Positions 53,075 to 62,401 of a DNA stretch of 64,000 nt are shown piece by piece. The DNA is taken from the NCBI RefSeq assembly GCF_019956415.1, contig NZ_JAHBDK010000097.1, forward strand, positions 1 to 64,000, in the 5' to 3' direction. The stretch's first letter is position 1. Every line of letters begins with the position of its first letter. The position numbers and the translations under genes are program-made. Source of the DNA: Pseudomonas sp. GL-B-19. GTDB lineage: Bacteria > Pseudomonadota > Gammaproteobacteria > Pseudomonadales > Pseudomonadaceae. Below the pieces are notes generated by a model, which did not search any database, had not been told where the DNA came from, and was given only the letters and a program-made list of their open reading frames with translations.

Positions 53075-54775
53075 ATGTCAATGTCCGATAACATCCCCAG
53101 CACTGAAATCCTGCCGCCCTTGCAGGTGGCCGATAGCAACAGCTTGACCTGGGACGAACAATGCGACGTGCTGGTCGTCGGCTGGGGCGCGGCCGGTGCT
53201 TGCGCCGCGCTGGAAGCTCGCGCCCAGGGCGCCGATGTGCTGATCGCCGACCGCTTCACCGGCGGCGGTGCCAGCGCCAAGAGCGGTGGGGTGGTATACG
53301 CCGGTGGCGGCACTCGCCATCAGCAGGCTGCGGGCTTCAACGACAGCCCCGAAGCCATGTTCGATTACCTCAAGCACGAAACCCGGGGCGTAGTCAGCGA
53401 CGACACTTTGCGGTGTTTTTGTAACGACAGCGTGAGCAACCTCGATTGGCTGGAAAGCCACGGCGCACCCTACGCCCACCAGATGCCACCGGGGGGCAAG
53501 ACCTCGTACCCGCCCGACGGTTACTTCCTCTATTACTCGGGTAACGAACTGGTACCTGACCACATCGGTCCCTTGCCTCCAGCGCCACGGGGCCATCGCA
53601 CCGTGGGCAAGGGGCAGGGCGGCGCGGTGCTTTTTGCTCACCTCAAGGCGGCGTGCCTGAAGGCCGGAGTGAGGCCGTTATTGCAGGCAGCGGCGCGACG
53701 GTTGGTGATCGATCCCCGGGGGCGGGTACTGGGTGCTGAGTTTTGGTGTATGCCCGATGGCAGCAAGGAAGCGCAGTTGCATGCACGACTGGCTGCCCGC
53801 GCCGAACGATTGCAGAACTTCGCCCTTGGCTATTGCAACAAACTGCGCAAAAAGGTCTGCCAGCTCGAACGGGATTTCGCCCAGCCACGCCGGGTGCGGG
53901 CGCGCAACGGGGTGATCCTGAGCACCGGTGGTTTCATCTTCAATCGCCAGATGATTCAGCGGCATGCACCGAAGTTCCAGCGCAACTTCAAGGTCGGAGC
54001 CACCGGCTGCGATGGCAGTGGTTTGCGCCTGGGCGCCAGTGTTGGCGGCCAGGGTTGTGGGCTTGAGCGGGTATCGGCGTGGCGCTTCCTCAATCCACCC
54101 TATAGTTGGCACAAAGGCATCGTGGTCAATCGCGAGGGCCGGCGCTTCTGCAATGAAGAAGTCTACGGCGCCACCCTCGGCCAGCCGTTGATGGAAGAGC
54201 AGGGCGGCAAGGCGTGGCTGGTGCTGGATGCGCCGTTGCGCAGGAAAGCCATCCGCGAAGCGCTGTTTGGCGGCTACTGGTGGTTCCAGAGTTTTCCGGC
54301 CCTGGCGTTGATGCTGTTCAAGGTGCGCAAGGGTAAAAGTCTCAGCGAGTTGGCCAGTGCGACGTCCATGGACCCCGCCGTACTGCGTGCCTCGGTGCTG
54401 GCTGCAAACGCCGCCGCCCGTGGCGAGGCGCCGGAGCCGTTCGGCAAGTCCGAGGGCGGACGCCAAGTGCTTGAACAGGGACCTTTCTATGCCTGCGATA
54501 TCTCCGTAACCAATCCGGTGTTCCCCCTGGGAGCCCTGACCCTGGGCGGCTTGCGCGTGGATGAACGCAGCGGCGCGGTGCTGGACGAGCAAGGCCAGGC
54601 GATCGACGGCCTGTACGCGGCCGGGCGCAGTGCCCTGGGGATTCCTTCGCACTTGTATATCAGTGGTCTGTCCCTGGCCGACTGCGTGTTCTCCGGTCGT
54701 CGTGCCGGCGCCGCTGTCGTCCGCTCGCACGATCAGCAACTTCAAACGACCCACGCACACGAGATGACACGATGA
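53075..54775 (+). CDS. Kst4D/TesI-like flavoprotein (3-ketosteroid delta4-dehydrogenase family)
   Basis: A 566-residue FAD enzyme. Its N-terminus, DVLVVGWGAAGACAALEARA with DRFTGGGASAKSGGVVYAGG, and the block YPPDGYFLYYSGNE are characteristic of 3-keto-5alpha-steroid delta4-dehydrogenases. The C-terminal segment is AAGRSALGIPSHLYISGLSL. It would desaturate C4-C5 of ring A. AGGAG precedes the ATG, 8 bases after the KstD-like gene. Its stop overlaps the SDR start as ATGA. A related flavoprotein function on a non-steroid substrate cannot be excluded. Confidence 0.83.
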   Translation: MSMSDNIPSTEILPPLQVADSNSLTWDEQCDVLVVGWGAAGACAALEARAQGADVLIADRFTGGGASAKSGGVVYAGGGTRHQQAAGFNDSPEAMFDYLKHETRGVVSDDTLRCFCNDSVSNLDWLESHGAPYAHQMPPGGKTSYPPDGYFLYYSGNELVPDHIGPLPPAPRGHRTVGKGQGGAVLFAHLKAACLKAGVRPLLQAAARRLVIDPRGRVLGAEFWCMPDGSKEAQLHARLAARAERLQNFALGYCNKLRKKVCQLERDFAQPRRVRARNGVILSTGGFIFNRQMIQRHAPKFQRNFKVGATGCDGSGLRLGASVGGQGCGLERVSAWRFLNPPYSWHKGIVVNREGRRFCNEEVYGATLGQPLMEEQGGKAWLVLDAPLRRKAIREALFGGYWWFQSFPALALMLFKVRKGKSLSELASATSMDPAVLRASVLAANAAARGEAPEPFGKSEGGRQVLEQGPFYACDISVTNPVFPLGALTLGGLRVDERSGAVLDEQGQAIDGLYAAGRSALGIPSHLYISGLSLADCVFSGRRAGAAVVRSHDQQLQTTHAHEMTR

Positions 54776-55551
54776 CCCTCACTCACCACAACAAGAATGG
54801 CCGGGTTCACGGCAAGGTCGCTCTGGTCACCGGTGGCGCCAAGGGTATTGGCGCCGCCAGCGTGCGGCTGCTGGCGGCCGAAGGTGCCCAGGTACTGATC
54901 AGCGACCTGGACGTCGAGGCCGGCCAGGCCCTGGCGGCTGAAATCGGGCCGACTGCAGAATTTATCCACCACGATGTCGGCAGCGAAGACGAGTGGCGCC
55001 AGGTCATCGACCATGTGCGCGAGCGCTACGGTCGTCTGGATATCCTGGTCAACAACGCCGGCATCCTGATCTGCGGCTCGATTGAAGAAACCAGTCTGGC
55101 GCAGTGGCACAAGGTGATGCAGGTGAATGCCGACAGCGTATTTTTGGGCTGTCGCGAAGGCATCGCGTTGATGAAGGACAGCGGTGGTTCGATCATCAAC
55201 CTGTCGTCCATCGCGGCTCTGGCCGGGCGGGACGATTACCTGGCTTACAGCGCCTCAAAGGGGGCGGTGGCGGCGTTGTCGCGTTCGGTGGCGGTGCTGT
55301 GCCGACGGCGCAAATACCGCATCCGCTGCAACACCTTGCATCCGGATGGCGTACTCACAGACATGACCCGCGGCGGCTTCCCCGAGGGCGTCGATCCGAA
55401 CCGCCTGACCATCGACAGCGATCCGATGAACCGCATGTGCCGGCCCGAGGACGTGGCGGCCAGCGTGCTGTTCCTGGCTAGCGACGAGGCTCGGGCGATC
55501 AACGGTGTCGAGTTGCGCATTGATAGTGGTCAGATGGTGATGAGTATCTGA
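54772..55551 (+). CDS. Short-chain dehydrogenase, 3beta/17beta-hydroxysteroid dehydrogenase-like
   Basis: A 259-residue SDR. It has the NAD motif LVTGGAKGIGAAS, DILVNNAGILICG, catalytic Ser in INLSSIAALAG and the YSASK pair (Tyr, Lys). The blocks VFLGCREGIALMKDSGGSII and CNTLHPDGVLTDM closely resemble 3beta/17beta-hydroxysteroid dehydrogenase of Comamonas testosteroni. It would oxidise a ring hydroxyl to the ketone needed by the two upstream dehydrogenases, with which it is translationally coupled. Confidence 0.87.
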   Translation: MTLTHHNKNGRVHGKVALVTGGAKGIGAASVRLLAAEGAQVLISDLDVEAGQALAAEIGPTAEFIHHDVGSEDEWRQVIDHVRERYGRLDILVNNAGILICGSIEETSLAQWHKVMQVNADSVFLGCREGIALMKDSGGSIINLSSIAALAGRDDYLAYSASKGAVAALSRSVAVLCRRRKYRIRCNTLHPDGVLTDMTRGGFPEGVDPNRLTIDSDPMNRMCRPEDVAASVLFLASDEARAINGVELRIDSGQMVMSI

Positions 55552-55576
55552 GAGCCTTGCTCTCACACAAACCCCC

Positions 55577-55664
55577 TGTGGGAGCGAGCCTGCTCGCGAA
55601 GGCGGCTCAGCCAACAACGATGTTGAATGTGCTGGCCCCATCGCGAGCAGGCTCGCTCCCACAG
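55577..55664. repeat. REP pair between convergent genes
   Basis: GTGGGAGCGAGCCTGCTCGC (55578-55597) and its complement at 55640-55663. It lies between the SDR and the convergent enoyl-CoA hydratase gene and probably marks the transcript boundary. Confidence 0.92.
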
Positions 55665-55688
55665 GTTTTGTGCCCGATAGACGAGCGC

Positions 55689-56474
55689 CTAGTACCCTTC
55701 AAACTGCGCCGGGCGTTTGTCGATAAACGCCTGCATGCCTTCCTTCTGATCCCGTGAGGCAAACAGCAGGGCATTGGCCTTGCGCTCCAAGGCCAGGCCG
55801 GCTTCCAGCGGGGCGTCCATGCCGGCCAGAATGACTTCCTTGATCTGCTCGGCTGCCAGGGACGGCATCGCCGCGATGACACGCGCCAGCTCCAGGGCGT
55901 GGACCTGCACCTTATCATCGTCCACCAGATCGCTGACTAGCCCGGCAACCCAGGCTTCCTCGGCGCTGATCGGTTGCCCAGTAAGTGCCATTCGCATCGC
56001 CTTGACCTTGCCCACGGCTCGCACCAGCCGTTGTGTGCCGCCGATGCCGGGCATGATGCCGATGCGGATTTCCGGTTGGCAGAAACGTGCGCTGCGCCCG
56101 GCGACAATCAGGTCGGCGTGCATGGCCAGCTCGCAACCACCGCCATAAGCGTAACCGCAGACCGCCGCGATTACCGGTTTCGGGCAGTGCTGGATCGGCC
56201 CCCAGACCCGCTCGGTGTGGCGCTTGTAAATATCGATGGCGCCGACCCCGGCCATGCTGTTGATGTCGCCACCGGCAGCGAAAACCTTCTCACCGCCTGT
56301 CAGCACGATGCAACGGACCTGCGGATCAATCGCCAGCTCACTGAAATGACGCGACAACAGCGCCTGCAATTCCAGGCTCAAGGCATTGGTCGCCTGGGGG
56401 CGATTGAGCCGCAGCAGGGCCACGCCCGGCAGTGGGCGTTCGAGCAGAACCGGTGCAGCAGATGAGTCGGACAT
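55689..56474 (-). CDS. Enoyl-CoA hydratase/isomerase (crotonase family)
   Basis: A 261-residue crotonase. The oxyanion-hole block is FAAGGDINSMAG. The two catalytic glutamates are present in GGGCELAMHADL (about 114) and RFCQPEIRIGIMPGIGGTQR (about 134). The typical C-terminal helix ends in FIDKRPAQFEGY. It hydrates trans-2-enoyl-CoA during beta-oxidation. GAGGA precedes the ATG. It is the only minus-strand gene in the cluster and is divergent from the second SDR, so the promoter region is 56475-56613. It could serve side-chain beta-oxidation. Confidence 0.92.
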   Translation of the reverse strand: MSDSSAAPVLLERPLPGVALLRLNRPQATNALSLELQALLSRHFSELAIDPQVRCIVLTGGEKVFAAGGDINSMAGVGAIDIYKRHTERVWGPIQHCPKPVIAAVCGYAYGGGCELAMHADLIVAGRSARFCQPEIRIGIMPGIGGTQRLVRAVGKVKAMRMALTGQPISAEEAWVAGLVSDLVDDDKVQVHALELARVIAAMPSLAAEQIKEVILAGMDAPLEAGLALERKANALLFASRDQKEGMQAFIDKRPAQFEGY

Positions 56475-56613
56475 GGGAATCCTCAAAGACCTGACAAGGT
56501 GTGAATGGCCGCCAGTGTCCTGTTCGCGAGGTTAATTTTTCATCGTCCGTTCAGACGTAGTTTGGCCCGCAGTTCATCCCTAGAGTGACCCTTGTCAGTA
56601 GAAAGAGGAGCAC

Positions 56614-57402
56614 ATGATGGAGCTGCATTCGGGGCTTGATTACAACGGCAAGGTGGTGCTGGTCACCGGTGGCACCAGGGGCATCGGCGCGGGTATTGCA
56701 CTGGGTTTCCTGGCCGCCAACGCACGGGTGATCGTCTGTGCCCGGCGCGAACCTGAACGGGTGCCGATACTGGGTAGCAAGAGTGCGACCTTCATTGCCG
56801 CCGATGTGCGTGACCACGATTCCCTGCAACGACTGTTCGCCACCATCGAGCGCGATTTCGGGCGCCTCGACGTGGTGATCAACAACGCCGGGGGCAGCCC
56901 TGCCGCCGACGCAGCCACGGCCTCGCCCAGGTTTCATGAAAGCATCATCGGTCTGAATCTGATCGCGCCACTCAACGTCGCCCAGCACGCCAACCGACTG
57001 ATGCAGGCACAGGTACAGGGTGGCTGCATCATCTTTATCGGCAGCATCAGTGCACTGCGTTCCTCGCCAGGCACCGCCGCTTACGGCGCGGCCAAGGCCG
57101 GGGTGCTGGCGTTGGTGCAATCGCTGGCGGTGGAGTGGGGCCCCAAGGTGCGGGTGGTCACGGTCAGCCCGGGGCTGGTGCTGACCGAGCAGGCGCATCT
57201 GCACTACGGCACGGAGGCCGGTATAGCCGCCGTATCTGCCGGCATTCCGGCTGCACGCATGGCGGTGGCCGAAGACATTGCCAACGCATGCCTCTACCTC
57301 GCATCACCGCTGGCCAGTTACGCCAGTGGTTGCAACCTGTTGCTGCATGGCGGTGGTGAACGCCCGGCGTTTCTCGGTGCTGCACAGGTTCTGCCCACCT
57401 GA
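56614..57402 (+). CDS. Short-chain dehydrogenase/reductase
   Basis: A 262-residue SDR. It shows the NAD(P) motif LVTGGTRGIGAGIAL, DVVINNAGG, catalytic Ser in IGSISALRSS and the YGAAK pair. It lacks the specific blocks that mark the first SDR as 3beta/17beta-HSD-like. In the operon with hydratase and acyl-CoA dehydrogenase genes it may act as 3-hydroxyacyl-CoA dehydrogenase or oxidise another steroid hydroxyl. A start one codon later, at a second ATG, is equally possible. Confidence 0.88.
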   Translation: MMELHSGLDYNGKVVLVTGGTRGIGAGIALGFLAANARVIVCARREPERVPILGSKSATFIAADVRDHDSLQRLFATIERDFGRLDVVINNAGGSPAADAATASPRFHESIIGLNLIAPLNVAQHANRLMQAQVQGGCIIFIGSISALRSSPGTAAYGAAKAGVLALVQSLAVEWGPKVRVVTVSPGLVLTEQAHLHYGTEAGIAAVSAGIPAARMAVAEDIANACLYLASPLASYASGCNLLLHGGGERPAFLGAAQVLPT

Positions 57403-57458
57403 TCGACCTATTGCGGCGACCGGGTTCGGTGGCCGCCTTCAATGTGAAGGAGACGACT

Positions 57459-58427
57459 TTGGCTGATCCACAATTGCTATCCAATGTGCGCGCCCTGGTG
57501 GGGCGCCAGTACGGCCGCGTGTATGCCTGGGACGAGGTCAATGCCCCGATGATTCGCCAGTGGTGCGAGGTCATGGGCGTGGACAACCCGCTGTACACAG
57601 AACCTGCTTTTGCCCTGGGCACCCAACATGAGGGCCTGATTGCTCCGCCTGCGATGCTGCAGGTGTGGACTATGGAAGGCCTGCACGCCAACAACTATCC
57701 GCCGGGCTCCACCGACGAGAACCCTTACGAGGTGCTCAAGGAAATGGAAGCCTACGGCTATGCCTCCACGGTGGCGGTGAACTCGGAGCTGAGCTTTACC
57801 CGCCCGGTGCGACTGGGGGAAAAGCTCTACTACACCACGCGTCTGGATTCGGTTGGCGATGAGAAAACCACCGCTCTGGGTACCGGCTTCTTCGTCACTC
57901 TGGTGATGAGTCATTTCGTTGAAAAGGCTGGCGGTGACGAGCCGGTGGGTGAGTTGTTGTTTCGCGTCTTCAAGTTCCGCGCGGCCAATGCCCAGGCGCC
58001 AGCCAAGGTTGAGTCGACACCGGTCAAGGTCAAGCGCTCGCTGCCGGGCATCAGCGACGATACCCGCTTCTTCTGGGAAGGCTGCGACAAGGGCCAGTTG
58101 CTGATCCAGCGTTGCACCGCCTGCCAGACTCTGCGCCATCCACCGGCACCGGTGTGCATCGAATGCCACAGCTTCGACTGGGACACCCTGCAAGCCAGCG
58201 GCCGCGCCACCTTGTATTCGTTCGTGGTGATGCACTACCCCGAAGTGCCGCCATTCGATTACCCCAACCCGATCGGCCTGATCGAACTGGAAGAGGGCGT
58301 GCGCCTGATCGCCGGATTGATCGGTATCGAGCGTGAGCAATTGCAGATCGGCCAGCGTTTGCAGGTCGAGTTCCAGACCTTCGATGACCAGCTGACCCTG
58401 CCTTTGTTTCGGCCGGTAGAGGCATAG
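57459..58427 (+). CDS. MaoC-like / DUF35 (OB-fold) fusion, ChsH2-like
   Basis: A 322-residue two-domain protein. The N-terminal half (about 1-175) is a MaoC/hotdog hydratase-like domain (ITxPAML-type block APPAMLQVWTMEG). The C-terminal half (about 195-322) is a DUF35 domain with a zinc ribbon, CTACQTLRHPPAPVCIECHS, and an OB-fold. This layout matches ChsH2, which pairs with ChsH1 as a heteromeric enoyl-CoA hydratase, while DUF35 binds the Ltp2 aldolase. Translation probably starts at TTG (57459), with AAGGAG 7 bases upstream. The partner genes follow in the same operon. Confidence 0.85.
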   Translation: MADPQLLSNVRALVGRQYGRVYAWDEVNAPMIRQWCEVMGVDNPLYTEPAFALGTQHEGLIAPPAMLQVWTMEGLHANNYPPGSTDENPYEVLKEMEAYGYASTVAVNSELSFTRPVRLGEKLYYTTRLDSVGDEKTTALGTGFFVTLVMSHFVEKAGGDEPVGELLFRVFKFRAANAQAPAKVESTPVKVKRSLPGISDDTRFFWEGCDKGQLLIQRCTACQTLRHPPAPVCIECHSFDWDTLQASGRATLYSFVVMHYPEVPPFDYPNPIGLIELEEGVRLIAGLIGIEREQLQIGQRLQVEFQTFDDQLTLPLFRPVEA

Positions 58428-58435
58428 GAGCCACC

Positions 58436-59569
58436 ATGGATTTCGAATTGAGCGAAGACCAGCGCGCCATTGCGCAGATGGCCGACGGCTTGTTTGTCGA
58501 CCATTGCCATGACGACTACATGCGCCAGTGGGACACCAGCGGCGAGCCAATGATGGCGCCGCTGTGGGCGTTGTGTATCGAGACCGGGCTGCATGCCCTG
58601 GCGATTCCCGAAGAACACGGCGGCAGCGGTTTGGGCATGACCGAGCTGATGCTGGTGCTACAAGCCCAGGGCAAGGCCCTGGCCCAGGTTCCGTTGTGGC
58701 GCCATCAATTGGCGGCCGCAACCCTGGCCCGTTTCGCCGCTGGCGACAGTGCCGGTTGGGTGGCCAAAGCGGCATCCGGCGAGGCGTTGCTGAGCCTGTC
58801 GGTCGACGGCTTGAGCAGTGCGCGGGGCATTGAGTTGCAGGCGCAGGCAAATACCGGGGGCTGGTCGATCAATGGCCGGGTCGCGGCCTTGTCCCTGGGT
58901 GATCAGGCCAGCGCCGCACTGGTGCTGGTGCAGGCCGAGGGCCAGCCGCGCTTGCTGCTGCTCGATCTGTCGGCGTCTGAAATTCGACAGGTGTCGGCGG
59001 TGTTGACCCACGGCGAAGCGGTGGCTGACCTGCACATCGAAGGTTTGACCGTGAACGCCACCGCGCTGCTGCCGGCCGAGGCGGTCGCCTGGCTGGAGCT
59101 GCGCTGCACAGCGGCATTGGCTGCCCTGCAACTGGGGGTCAGCCAAGAGCAGATCCGCCGCACGGTGGCCTATGTCAGCGAGCGCCGGCAGTTCGAGCGT
59201 GTCATCGGCAGCTTCCAGGCGGTGCAGATGAGCATGGCCGACACCCATATCGCCGTCGAAGCCTTGCGCACCGTGCTGTGGCAACTGGCCTACCGCATCG
59301 ATGCCGGTCTGCCTGCGCCCAGCGAAGCGCTGGCCGCCGCGTGGATGGCCTGTGAAGCGGGGCATCGCATCGGCCATATCGCGCAGCACGTGCATGGCGG
59401 CATCGGCGTCGACCTGACGTACCCTATCCACCGTTTTCTCTACTGGAGCCGCGGCCTGTGCCTTGCCCTGGGTGGCTCGGCGGCAAGCCTGGAACGCCTG
59501 GGCGACTGGCTCAACGATAACGACAAGCTGGGATGGAAATATGACCTCGAAGAACACCAAGCGCTTTGA
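58436..59569 (+). CDS. Acyl-CoA dehydrogenase-like subunit without catalytic base (ChsE1-like)
   Basis: A 377-residue member of the acyl-CoA dehydrogenase family. It starts MDFELSEDQRAIAQMADGLF, with LHALAIPEEHGGSGLGM. The C-terminal part is HVHGGIGVDLTYPIHRFLYW, where the usual Glu of the EYP motif is Thr, so the catalytic base is missing. In steroid side-chain enzymes of the ChsE1-ChsE2 type, one subunit of an alpha2beta2 pair lacks the base. This protein fits that role, with the gene at 61167 as partner. It overlaps the next gene by 29 bases. Confidence 0.85.
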   Translation: MDFELSEDQRAIAQMADGLFVDHCHDDYMRQWDTSGEPMMAPLWALCIETGLHALAIPEEHGGSGLGMTELMLVLQAQGKALAQVPLWRHQLAAATLARFAAGDSAGWVAKAASGEALLSLSVDGLSSARGIELQAQANTGGWSINGRVAALSLGDQASAALVLVQAEGQPRLLLLDLSASEIRQVSAVLTHGEAVADLHIEGLTVNATALLPAEAVAWLELRCTAALAALQLGVSQEQIRRTVAYVSERRQFERVIGSFQAVQMSMADTHIAVEALRTVLWQLAYRIDAGLPAPSEALAAAWMACEAGHRIGHIAQHVHGGIGVDLTYPIHRFLYWSRGLCLALGGSAASLERLGDWLNDNDKLGWKYDLEEHQAL

Positions 59570-59960
59570 AGACGTGCGCCCCGGCGAAGTACTGCCGGAG
59601 CTCGCCGTGCCGATCACCGTGACCCTGATCAACGGCGGCGCGATTGCCACCCGTGATTACTTCCCCGGTCACCACGACGCGGAGGCGGCGCGTGCTCTGG
59701 GTTCGCCCCACGTGTTCATGAACATCCTCACCACCAACGGGCTGGTGCAACGGTTCATCGAACAGTGGGCCGGGCCGCTGGCGCAATTCACCGCGCTGAA
59801 AATCAAGCTCGGCGCGCCGAACTACCCCGGCGACTGCATGACTTTCAATGGCAGCGTCAGCGGACTCGACGTCGACACCCGCACGGTGGAAATCACCTTG
59901 AGCGGCAAAAATTCCATGGGCAACCACGTGACCGGCACGGTCGCGCTGGTCCTGCCCTGA
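59541..59960 (+). CDS. MaoC-like hydratase subunit (ChsH1-like)
   Basis: A 139-residue single-hotdog protein. The hydratase-2 motif is visible as TRDYFPGHHDAEAAR (Asp and His about 4 residues apart). FMNILTTNGLVQRFIEQWAG and GNHVTGTVALVLP complete the fold. It would form the catalytic subunit of a heteromeric enoyl-CoA hydratase with the MaoC-DUF35 protein, as ChsH1 does with ChsH2. Its start lies inside the preceding gene, which suggests tight translational coupling. Confidence 0.87.
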   Translation: MTSKNTKRFEDVRPGEVLPELAVPITVTLINGGAIATRDYFPGHHDAEAARALGSPHVFMNILTTNGLVQRFIEQWAGPLAQFTALKIKLGAPNYPGDCMTFNGSVSGLDVDTRTVEITLSGKNSMGNHVTGTVALVLP

Positions 59961-59977
59961 TAGCCGGAGAGACACAG

Positions 59978-61156
59978 ATGACTGATTCATCGATTTCCGG
60001 GCGTGCCGCGATCGTAGGTCTAGGCGCAACCGAATTTTCCAAGAACTCCGGACGCACCGAATTGCGCCTGGCCCTGGAGGCCACCTTGAGCGCGCTCAAG
60101 GACGCCGGCATCGATCCGTCCGAGGTCGAGGGCTTCAGCTCCTACTCGGTGGACAAGGTCCCGGAGTATGAAATCGCCCGACTGCTGGGGTGCAAGGACG
60201 TCAAGTTTTTCTCGCAAGTGCCCCATGGCGGCGGCGCGGCCTGCGGACCGGTGATGCACGCGGCGATGGCGGTGGCCACCGGGATGGCGAAAGTGGTGGT
60301 GGTGTATCGGGCCATGAACGAGCGTTCCTGGTATCGCTTCGGTACCGGCAGCTACGGCTTCGCTTCGGCACCGACCTTCGACAACGTCAACTACGGCTGG
60401 TACATGCCCCACGGCTTCCATACACCGGCGGCCTGGGTCGGGATGTTCGCCCAGCGCTACATGCACACCTATGGCGCCACCAGCGAAGACTTCGGTCGAA
60501 TCGCGGTGGCGGCACGGGATTTTGCCGCGACCAACCCCCAGGCGTTTTTCCACGGCAAGCCGATCACCCTGGAAGAACACCAGGCCTCGCGCTGGATCTG
60601 CGAACCGCTGCACCTGCTCGATTGCTGCCAGGAATCCGATGGCGCCGTGGCGATGGTCATCACCTCGGCCGAACGCGCCCGTGACCTGCGGCAGAAACCG
60701 GTGACCATCAAGGCCGGCTCCCAGGGCATCAGCCACGGTCAGCAGAGCATGACCTCGTTCTACCGCGAGGACATCACCGGGCTGCCGGAAATGGGTGTGG
60801 TCGCCCGCGAGCTGTATCGCCAGTCCGGCCTCGGCCCCGAGTCTTTCCAGACTGCCGTGATCTATGACCACTTCACCCCGTTCGTGCTGCCACAGTTGGA
60901 GGAGTTCGGCTTTGCCAAACGCGGCGAAGCCAAGGAATTCATCCGCGCCGGGCACCACGCCCGTGGCGGCAAACTGCCGATCAACACCCACGGCGGGCAA
61001 CTGGGCGAAGCCTATATCCACGGCATGAACGGCATCGCCGAAGCGGTGCGCCAGGTGCGTGGCACGGCGGTCAACCAGGTGGCGGATGTGCAAAACGTGC
61101 TGGTCACCGCCGGCACCGGCGTACCCACCAGCGGCCTGATTCTCGGCGCAGCCTAA
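59978..61156 (+). CDS. Thiolase-fold lipid-transfer protein / aldolase (Ltp2-like)
   Basis: A 392-residue thiolase-superfamily protein. It starts GRAAIVGLGATEFSKNSGRT. The usual thiolase Cys block is replaced (VPHGGGAACGPVMHAAMAVA), and YDHFTPFVLPQLEEFGF and NTHGGQLGEAYIHGMNGIAE mark the SCP-x/Ltp group. With a DUF35 partner, Ltp2-type proteins act as retroaldolases that cut the steroid C17 side chain, releasing propionyl-CoA or a similar unit. GGAGAG precedes the ATG. The DUF35 partner is at 57459. Confidence 0.87.
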   Translation: MTDSSISGRAAIVGLGATEFSKNSGRTELRLALEATLSALKDAGIDPSEVEGFSSYSVDKVPEYEIARLLGCKDVKFFSQVPHGGGAACGPVMHAAMAVATGMAKVVVVYRAMNERSWYRFGTGSYGFASAPTFDNVNYGWYMPHGFHTPAAWVGMFAQRYMHTYGATSEDFGRIAVAARDFAATNPQAFFHGKPITLEEHQASRWICEPLHLLDCCQESDGAVAMVITSAERARDLRQKPVTIKAGSQGISHGQQSMTSFYREDITGLPEMGVVARELYRQSGLGPESFQTAVIYDHFTPFVLPQLEEFGFAKRGEAKEFIRAGHHARGGKLPINTHGGQLGEAYIHGMNGIAEAVRQVRGTAVNQVADVQNVLVTAGTGVPTSGLILGAA

Positions 61157-61166
61157 GGAGCAGCAG

Positions 61167-62336
61167 ATGTTCGTCGACCTCACTCCCGAACAACATGCCC
61201 TGCGCCACAAGGTGCGGGACTATTTCCAGGCCCTGATGACCCCGGACATGCGCGAGCAGTTGCGCGGCAAGGAAGGCGGCGACCTGTTTCGCCAGACCAT
61301 CCGCCAGATGGGCCGCGACGGCTGGCTCGCGGTCGGCTGGCCGAAGGCTCATGGCGGCCAGGGTTACGCCGCCACCGAACAGTTGATCTTCTTTGAAGAA
61401 GCCAACATCGCCGGTGCACCACTGCCGTTCGTTACCATCAGCACCGTCGGCCCGGCCTTGATGGCTCATGGCAGCGAGCTGCAGAAAGAGCGTTTTCTAC
61501 CTGGGATCGCCGCGGGCGAAATCATGTTCGCCATCGGTTATTCCGAACCCGACGCCGGTAGCGATCTGGCCGTGCTGAAAACCAGCGCCCGCCAAGACGA
61601 TGAAGGCTTCCTGGTCAATGGCAACAAGCTGTGGACCTCGGGTGCCGAATCGGCCGATTTCGTCTGGCTGGCGGCCCGTACCGACCCGACCCAGGCAAGG
61701 CACAAAGGCATTTCGCTGCTGATCGTCGACACCACGACGCCGGGCTTCTCCCACACCCTGATTCCCACCACCAGCATTCCGACCACGGCCACTTATTACG
61801 ACAACGTACGGGTGCCCAACGAGATGCTGGTAGGTGAGTTGCACGGCGGCTGGAAGCTGATCACCTCGCAACTGAACCACGAGCGCCTCGGCCTGGGTAC
61901 CTGGTCGGACAAGGTAGTGGCGCTCTTTCGCCGGGTCTACCTGTGGGCGCGGGCCCGTGACGAGCAGGGGCATCGGGCAATGGATAAGGCCTGGGTGCGC
62001 AGTTCGCTGGCCGAGTGTTATGCGCGGCTGGAGGCGATGCGCCTGATCAATATGCGCATCGCCGCCGACCTTGAGCGCGAACGCATGGACGTGGCGCTGA
62101 GTTCGACCACCAAGGTTTTCGGCTCGGAGTCGGCCATCGAGATCCTGCGCAAGCTGGCGGCGATCCTCGGCGCCAATGGCTCAATGCGCAGTGGCTCGGT
62201 GGCGACCCTGCTGCAGGGCGAACTGGAATTCGAATTGCGCAGTTCACCGACTCTGACCTTTGGCGGTGGCACCAATGAAATCCAGCGTGAGCTGATCGCC
62301 CAGTTTGGCCTCGGCATGCCGCGCACCCAACGCTAA
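61167..62336 (+). CDS. Acyl-CoA dehydrogenase (ChsE2-like)
   Basis: A 389-residue FAD-dependent acyl-CoA dehydrogenase. FAD and substrate blocks are IMFAIGYSEPDAGSDLAVLK and NKLWTSGAESADFVWLAART. The C-terminal TFGGGTNEIQRELIAQFGLG contains the catalytic Glu. It could be the active partner of the base-less subunit at 58436, as ChsE2 is to ChsE1. It follows the aldolase gene by 10 bases, with AAGGAG before the ATG. Confidence 0.9.
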   Translation: MFVDLTPEQHALRHKVRDYFQALMTPDMREQLRGKEGGDLFRQTIRQMGRDGWLAVGWPKAHGGQGYAATEQLIFFEEANIAGAPLPFVTISTVGPALMAHGSELQKERFLPGIAAGEIMFAIGYSEPDAGSDLAVLKTSARQDDEGFLVNGNKLWTSGAESADFVWLAARTDPTQARHKGISLLIVDTTTPGFSHTLIPTTSIPTTATYYDNVRVPNEMLVGELHGGWKLITSQLNHERLGLGTWSDKVVALFRRVYLWARARDEQGHRAMDKAWVRSSLAECYARLEAMRLINMRIAADLERERMDVALSSTTKVFGSESAIEILRKLAAILGANGSMRSGSVATLLQGELEFELRSSPTLTFGGGTNEIQRELIAQFGLGMPRTQR

Positions 62337-62401
62337 CGCTGGTCCATCAAAAACAAAAACCGTACTCGCCCCGGATCCGGGGCGGGTCGAAGGGGACTTT
62401 C

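Noticed and set aside
59765..59977. Extended N-terminus for the Ltp2-like aldolase
   Set aside because: The extension overlaps the MaoC gene in another frame. The ATG at 59978 has a good Shine-Dalgarno and the family's normal N-terminus.
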